NCBI GenBank assembly: GCA_027405735.1
Contig: JAPEHQ010000001.1
Coordinates: forward strand, 4,960,001-5,024,000
Direction of reading: 5' to 3'
DNA from: Mucor racemosus
Taxonomy: Eukaryota; Mucoromycota; Mucoromycetes; Mucorales; Mucoraceae
Length of the DNA: 64,000 nt
The first letter of the stretch is position 1. Each line of letters starts with the position of its first letter. Positions 58,228-64,000 of this stretch are shown here, piece after piece. The notes beneath the pieces were generated by a model. It saw only the letters and a list, made by a program, of their open reading frames with translations, did not search any database and was not told the origin of the DNA. Both the position numbers and the translations under genes were made by a program.

Positions 58228-59919
58228 TTATGCAAGGAGCATCAAATGAGTACTCATTTCTTGCAATTCTTCAATATCTTCTGGTGCAGATTTATCTAAA
58301 CCCAAGATTTTATACGTTATAATTGTAGATTTAATATGTGCCAATGCTTCTCTTCTTCTTTTTCCAGTCGTCAAACAACTAAACAATATTATTAACAAAT
58401 TGTATACCACAAAAAGCAATTGGCCCACTTACAGATTCAATAAAATTGTCGACAACTTCATCATCTCCTCTGCTGCTTCAACACTAAGCTTGCCATATAC
58501 TTTTTGTGCGACAGTTAATGACATTATGGCATAGTTTGAAGCTGCTTCCCATTGACCAGAGTTACAAGCATACATTGCTAGCCGATCTGCTGTTTTTCCA
58601 ATTACTAAAACATCATCATGATATATGTCAGTTTGTAGTTGAAAAACTTTGACGAAATCTTGTCTCTGCTTGAATATTTCAATCTGGTTTTCTGTCTACA
58701 TTTCGACATGTTATTCTACTTGTGTACATGGATATATATATATTCAATCTATTTACCCTGATAAAATAAGACCAGTTTGGTTCTTGATCGCACTCGCTAC
58801 ATTTTGATTGTTGTCTATATAAACGCCCCTTTTTACAAATTTGACATTTATAGATGCTTTCTGGCGATTTCGTTTCACTATAAGAATGTATATAATGGCT
58901 TAATATGCTGATGATGGGGAGGGGGGAGGGGGCTTCCTTTCTTACGTTTCATCTTTACATGAACTACACTTGCAATCAAATTGATAGCAATCTTTCAACT
59001 TTTTCAAACGATCATCTCGGCCATGCACAGAAGCCAAGGGGCCATAACTGATTGTAACTTCATTTCCTTTCTCGATAGGTCCTTTTACGCATTGAATCTT
59101 TAATTGACATGGTTTTACATCTCCATCTCCAAATGAAACTATAGAATTTGGGTTACAATCGTGATTTAATTTACTTGCAGACAAATAAACGGCCCTTCCC
59201 AACGTCAAAAACTCTCTTGAAACAATAAATGATGCATCAACAGGTACGGATTCTGCTGTTTTAACTGCAAAAGAATTGCATTTAATTTGAAAAATAATGG
59301 TTATAATGCAATCAATAATATGGTCTGTTAAATAAAAGCTGGTTGCAACTTTTCCCAATTTTTCGCGATAATCCTTTACGAGATCATCATTAAACATATC
59401 TCTGTTAGATACGAGGCCGGGTATAGTTTCTGGATAAATGTGTCAGTTTTTTATCACTGATTTTTATACACATTTCTAACCTTTATTTTGTGATTTGCTC
59501 ACAAAATAACCTTCAATTGCAAATATAATGTCGGCATCTTCCTTGGATAGTTCAGGAAATCGACAAAGCCATTGATGACTTCTAGTCCATGCCTGCCGTT
59601 CACAATAGTCAGAACAATACTTCATATTCCATTTGCAATCTTTGTCGCGACACGCTTTATGTTTTTGATCAACTAAATCTCGGAAACAATGATGGCAACG
59701 AACATTTTTGTATTTGGCATCTATTTGTCGAATAAATGGCTCTTCGATTAATAATTGTTCTCCTTGGTTTATTTTCTCGTTAGCAGCACAGTAGGTGCCT
59801 TTGGAATCCTGTTGCTTCTCGATGACTTTTTTCCAAGTCCCTTTACCAGTTTCTACATTCCAAGCAGATAAACTAATATGAGCAGGTGTCAGCCTTTGAT
59901 GTGAGTCTGCTTGCTGCAT
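58228..59919 (-). CDS. SET and MYND domain protein (SMYD-like methyltransferase)
   Basis: Five exons (59919-59481, 59429-58946, 58877-58757, 58695-58433, 58378-58228) give 485 residues. An MYND zinc finger interrupts the SET domain as in SMYD proteins, with ligands Cys75, Cys78, Cys90, Cys95, Cys102, Cys106, His115 and Cys119. SET motifs: CNSFAV (197-202), KLNHDCNPNSIVSF (233-246), NEVTISYGP (269-277) and the post-SET Cys-rich CKCSSC (299-304). A second Cys pair set (KCQICKKGR with CSEC) follows, then a helical TPR-like C-terminus. It is expected to methylate lysine on histones or other proteins using S-adenosylmethionine. The second intron contains a G-rich tract. Divergent from the F-box gene, 165 bp apart. 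Confidence 0.88.
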
Positions 59920-60084
59920 TTATTTGTCGAAAAAAGGGTATAAGGGTACAAAGTCGTGTATCTGGCTTTTGGCACATTTTGAGCAACGCTTAATCCAATG
60001 AAATCTTGTGTAAATACATTTTGATGCATTCTTTCTCTTATCTTTTTCCCTTTTTCATTTTTTTTTTTTCATTTAAATAATAAA
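59920..60084. promoter_or_regulatory. Divergent promoter of SMYD-like and F-box genes
   Basis: 165 bp between two divergent starts. A long T-rich tract lies just upstream of the F-box ATG. Confidence 0.5.
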
Positions 60085-61785
60085 ATGCTTTTGAGTTTAC
60101 CAGCAGAGCTATTAATTCGCATTATACAACACATTGAGAAAGTTGGTGATAAATGTCAATTATTAAGAACTTGTAGGCACTTTAATTACTTGTTATCAAC
60201 ACATGCTGTATGTTGGAAACAATTAGATCTTTCTCCTTACGATAGCACCATTAGTAATAATAGCCTCTTAACCTTTCTCAGAAACACCAATATTCCACTT
60301 TATACCACTTGTAAAAGCTCTGATTCTATTACAACTGCAATTACTACATTGGATTTAAGTGGTTGCTGGAATTTATCTGAGGAATTGATTGCCGCATTAT
60401 CAAGATCTTTAATACATCTTACGCATCTTTCTCTCAACGGTTATCGATTAAATACGCCCATTTTACAACGCATCATCAAGCAGAAAAACTCACAGCAAAA
60501 TGTATCTCCTGCAATTGCATTTGAACAACAACGTGATCACGTATATCAAGTACGTCCATCCCATGACTTGTCTTCAATGGCTATGGATCTATCTAAAAAG
60601 CAAACGCATAGACTCAAAGTACCACTCATACTTTTGTCAAATGTGATTTCCAGCTTGCCATATTTAACATCATTATCAATTCAATATCAAGATCTAGGGG
60701 GAAGACATTATTTCAAAGAGTTCGGGCATATTCGCCACTTGGATATATCATCTTGCATTATCAGTCAACCTGCATTACAAACTTTGCTTCGAATTGTTGG
60801 ACCACATTTAAATAGCTTAAAAATGCTCAACATTGATTTGAATAATCTCTCTTGGCTTTCTGTTAGTCAATATGGCAAGAAATTGGAATGTCTTCACGTA
60901 TCATGTAATGAACCATTGTTATTACCTAGTATTCGACACGTCGTTAGTCATTTACCTATACTACAAGATTTTCGATTAACTCGTATTCGAACTGGATCCA
61001 TTGATCCTGTCATTGAAAGATTGAATACTGATAACTTAAGAAGATTGGATTTATCGCCTAAAATGAATATATATCCTAGATCTACATCCAATAATAATGT
61101 AGATTCTGCTGGTAGAAGATCCTCAAGAGTGCAATTGTCACTTGACTCAATAACAACAACAACAACAACAACAGCAACAGCAACAACGACATCAACATCA
61201 AATACAACCCATAACAGACATAATAAGCATCCACCTCAATCTCCTAAGCTTTCGTTATCCATTTCTAATTATGCTACAACAGAGCATGATCTTTTACTTT
61301 CTGATTCATCTCTTGAACGCCTCTCCCATTGCCATCATTTGATAGAATTGAGGATTTGTTTTCCAACAATTTCGGCATCATCGTTATATGAAATGTTTAA
61401 ACATTTACCCCAATTGCAAATCTTTGAACTTCGTCAAAAGCATGATAAATCAACCATTGACTTTTTAACGGGTTTGAAATATTGCCAACATTTGAAGGAA
61501 CTATTACTATTTTCAGTTCATATAACTCAAGATACAGTCGATAATTTAATTTCTGATGATTATTTATTGAAATCTACTTTGCAACATGTTACAATCAGTG
61601 AAGGAGGTATTGTCATAGAAGATAAAGACAATTTAAATGCACTTTTGTCGTCATTAAAAATGCTGCAAATTGTCTGTCTTGGTCAATTAACTCGGCCTAT
61701 TTCATGGTCTATAGATGATGATAATATAAGTGATAAACAAAATGTAGTCTTCTTTAAACAAAATAAACAATGGCATGCCAAGTGA
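60085..61785 (+). CDS. F-box / leucine-rich repeat protein
   Basis: A single-exon ORF of 566 residues. It opens with an F-box (about 2-48: LLSLPAELLIRIIQHIEKV, then CRHFNYLLSTHAVCWKQLDL), the Skp1-binding motif of SCF ubiquitin ligases. Irregular leucine-rich repeats follow, for example TTLDLSGCWNLSEELIAAL, LTSLSIQYQDLG, IRHLDISSCIISQPAL and LRRLDLSPKMN. A Thr/Asn/Ser-rich insert (about residues 354-380, coded by ACA repeats) breaks the LRR solenoid. It likely selects a substrate for ubiquitination, target unknown. The first ATG follows a T-rich leader and in-frame stops. Confidence 0.82.
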   Translation: MLLSLPAELLIRIIQHIEKVGDKCQLLRTCRHFNYLLSTHAVCWKQLDLSPYDSTISNNSLLTFLRNTNIPLYTTCKSSDSITTAITTLDLSGCWNLSEELIAALSRSLIHLTHLSLNGYRLNTPILQRIIKQKNSQQNVSPAIAFEQQRDHVYQVRPSHDLSSMAMDLSKKQTHRLKVPLILLSNVISSLPYLTSLSIQYQDLGGRHYFKEFGHIRHLDISSCIISQPALQTLLRIVGPHLNSLKMLNIDLNNLSWLSVSQYGKKLECLHVSCNEPLLLPSIRHVVSHLPILQDFRLTRIRTGSIDPVIERLNTDNLRRLDLSPKMNIYPRSTSNNNVDSAGRRSSRVQLSLDSITTTTTTTATATTTSTSNTTHNRHNKHPPQSPKLSLSISNYATTEHDLLLSDSSLERLSHCHHLIELRICFPTISASSLYEMFKHLPQLQIFELRQKHDKSTIDFLTGLKYCQHLKELLLFSVHITQDTVDNLISDDYLLKSTLQHVTISEGGIVIEDKDNLNALLSSLKMLQIVCLGQLTRPISWSIDDDNISDKQNVVFFKQNKQWHAK

Positions 61786-61930
61786 AAAAAAGCCCTCTGT
61801 GTTTACTCAAATGGACTGCAATGGAATCTGGAATCTAATTTAACCTGCTTGCCCTGATTTATTTTTTTGTGCACAGAAAAAAAAAAGTTTTCTTCTTTAC
61901 TGTCTTTATATTCCTTTCTGCTTTTCCATC

Positions 61931-63808
61931 ATGTATCATAGATCATTATTTATTATATTATTATTATTACTATTACTATCATCTATAAATGTAAATGCAG
62001 AAGACGATTCCGATGATGAATCGACCTCTTCATCTGATGCTTCATCAAGCACAACACAACCTTCAACTTCCGAGACCAATAGTGCTGACGAATCAACAAA
62101 GCCAGTAAATGAAGATATTTATAATTCTAAAAACTATTTTACAACACCTCCATCAGTAACAGATATTACTGATACTGTACAAGTGAAATTGTATTGTGAG
62201 GTTGATAAAGATTATTGTAAAAAAGTCGAAAACTCTTTAGTTTTAGCAGCAGCCAGCTTTGCTCAAGTAGTAATCCTGAAAAATAAGATTGTGTACGAAG
62301 GCATGATATCAGATAAACAAACTGACTAATTGGTTAAATCTAGATTTCAAGCTTCTTATTACAGTTTTTGCTATAATTCATGTTCAAATAATACATATGG
62401 ATGGGGTACACCAAGCTCACAGGTAGAATGATTTCTAAACAGCATGTATACTACATCTGATACCTTTTTTATTTTTTAGTTTACCTTGATTTCTTTAAAT
62501 GAAGCAGATTCAAACTTTATTTATCCACAAGCATTAGCAAAGCAATTAACATTGTTTTCAGATAGCTCTAATTGGGCCAACTATGATGTCGCCATCGATA
62601 TTAATCATGATATGTATATGAATGCTGTAAATTACGATAAAATACCTGATTGGAATGGCACTGGTGTTCCACCAAAGGGAGGATATTGGTTTGCCAACGA
62701 CTCTTCTATCGAAGATTATCAACTAGATCTCCAATATATTATTCTTCACCAAATGATACATGGATTAGGCATGCTTAGCTCATGGGCTCCTTATTTCTCT
62801 AATGCAAATTCACCTTTTCAAAAACTATTAAAAGGTTTAATCGCATCTGAGGATAGTCTTAAAGTCATGACGCCAAGCCCTTATTGGTATATAAAGCATT
62901 CTACAGGACCTGCTTATGTTACTGGATTTCAACCCAATATGATTTTTGACAAATTCTTAAATTTAACTATTCCTGCCAAGAATGAAACAAGATGGCTTGT
63001 AGACTTTGGTTTTGATTTACAGAGCTTTTGTGTCTTGGAGAATGATGCATTTATAGTCAATTTTATGAATGCCTTTTTAAATAATGCAACACAATCTTCA
63101 AGGGCCAAAAGTATCTATGTGTCAATGGCACAATCAAAGACACTTTCGTTCAAATTTAGTGCAACCTGTGAAAATAGTGCTTATTTCACAAATACATATC
63201 TCAATCAAACATACAGTTCAATACAGTTAATGACTGGCCCAAATATTCTTGAAGACAATATCTTAACAGAAGAAGCTTTATATCGACCTGGGATCTCTAC
63301 TTCTCATGTAGACGATGATTATGCAGACACACCAGATTTTTTAATGACACATAAATTCAACTTTGGAAAAACATTGCAACAGCTTATTGAAGATACTTAT
63401 TCAACCATACCCGAAATCAAATACAATATTACCAATAAAATTCAAGTAAACGTTACTACTGTCCATAATACAACGGTAGGCAATCATACAACTAGCGCCA
63501 ATGTAACAACCACAGAAGAAAGAGATCAGATCACGGAATTGACATATAAATCTGCTATTGGACCTGGCATCCTTCGCATTTTGGAGACTATTGGATATTC
63601 AACGGTTCTGACAAATACAAATTATACTATTGGCGTGATTAAAACTACAAAGCCAGATACCACTTGCGATGACAGTAATAACAACTTCTATAGTCGTGAT
63701 CTTTTAGAAGTAGTTGACCGTAAATCGGATGCTACACGTTTATTTGCTGCAAATATGGATTTGTATTATGTTGTATTATTATTTATTCTAACATTTTGTG
63801 TTTTATAA
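61931..63808 (+). CDS. GPI-anchored zincin-like surface protein with altered HExxH
   Basis: Three exons (61931-62292, 62344-62422, 62480-63808; introns 51 and 57 bp) give 589 residues. A signal peptide (1 to about 24) and a hydrophobic C-terminus (MDLYYVVLLFILTFCVL) indicate a secreted, probably GPI-anchored protein. After an acidic Ser/Thr-rich linker comes a zincin-like domain with ASYYSFCYNSC (about 124-134), YPQALAKQL, DINHDMY and ILHQMIHGLGMLSSW (235-249). In this region a metalloprotease would have HExxH. Here it is His237-Gln238-Met-Ile-His241, so the general-base Glu is Gln. Many N-x-S/T sites. This resembles a family of secreted fungal proteins with HExxHGLG signatures; this copy may be a binding-only version. 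Confidence 0.75.
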
Positions 63809-64000
63809 AGCTTATATATCTATTTGTTGTAAATTATGATTGATTGTGGCTCCTAATGCATAAATACCATATTATACAGGGCGGTGTTGTTGTTGATAAT
63901 CTATAACAATCACGCTACTATTGTTCAATATTGCTTCATTAAAGGATTATATGCGTATTCCTTGTACGAATTATGGTACTTATCATCGCATACATCTATA
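63809..64000. other. 3' flank of the zincin-like gene
   Basis: Under 200 bp to the window end; nothing recognised. Confidence 0.4.

Overview
This is nuclear DNA of an AT-rich filamentous fungus, most likely an early-diverging Mucoromycota (Mucorales-like). The reasons are short GT-AG introns of about 50-80 bp, several per gene, compact gene islands with intergenic gaps as small as 40-200 bp, and eukaryotic gene content: Ku80, TAF7, a plasma-membrane syntaxin, AMP deaminase, a CENP-K-like kinetochore protein and an F-box/LRR protein. Genus is inference; no rRNA or tRNA gene was found to fix it.

Layout. 1-3030: the 5' end of a Ser-rich unknown gene (-) and a six-exon acyl-CoA carboxyltransferase (-). 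3.5-20 kb: a repeat island holding a family A repeat, a large head-to-head inverted repeat (family C) that carries pieces of a dynein intermediate chain gene, several solo LTRs and one complete young LTR element (LTR-A, 14384-19276) with apparently identical LTRs, a 5-bp target duplication and no recognisable gag or pol. 20.6-32.1 kb: gene island with an unknown seven-pass membrane protein, syntaxin, AMP deaminase, Ku80 and an unknown acidic protein. 32.8-35.5 kb: two inverted family A copies around a tRNA-like Pol III promoter motif and a poly(A)-tailed retroposed segment. 36.3-42.8 kb: gene island with an unknown membrane protein, a GT32-like glycosyltransferase, a GST-like protein, CENP-K and TAF7. 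43.1-55.4 kb: a second repeat island of nested solo LTRs (families B, D, E, F) inside a composite repeat shared with the first island, then a pogo-like MITE. 55.5-63.8 kb: gene island with a lipase, a SET/MYND (SMYD) protein, an F-box/LRR protein and a GPI-anchored zincin-like protein whose catalytic Glu is replaced.

The genes are unrelated housekeeping functions and do not form a cluster. CENP-K/TAF7 and SMYD/F-box are divergent pairs with 197- and 165-bp shared promoters. GST/CENP-K and AMP deaminase/Ku80 are convergent. The most informative material is the transposon stratigraphy: 5-bp duplications and empty sites in sister copies let insertion order be read directly. Next come the captured dynein fragments, the DNA-PKcs-type C-terminus of Ku80 and the palindromic repeats in the GST promoter. 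Gene models were spliced by eye. Exon boundaries keep frame throughout, but no transcript data were available. Repeat boundaries not defined by target duplications are approximate. Family letters A-G are local labels for this window only.
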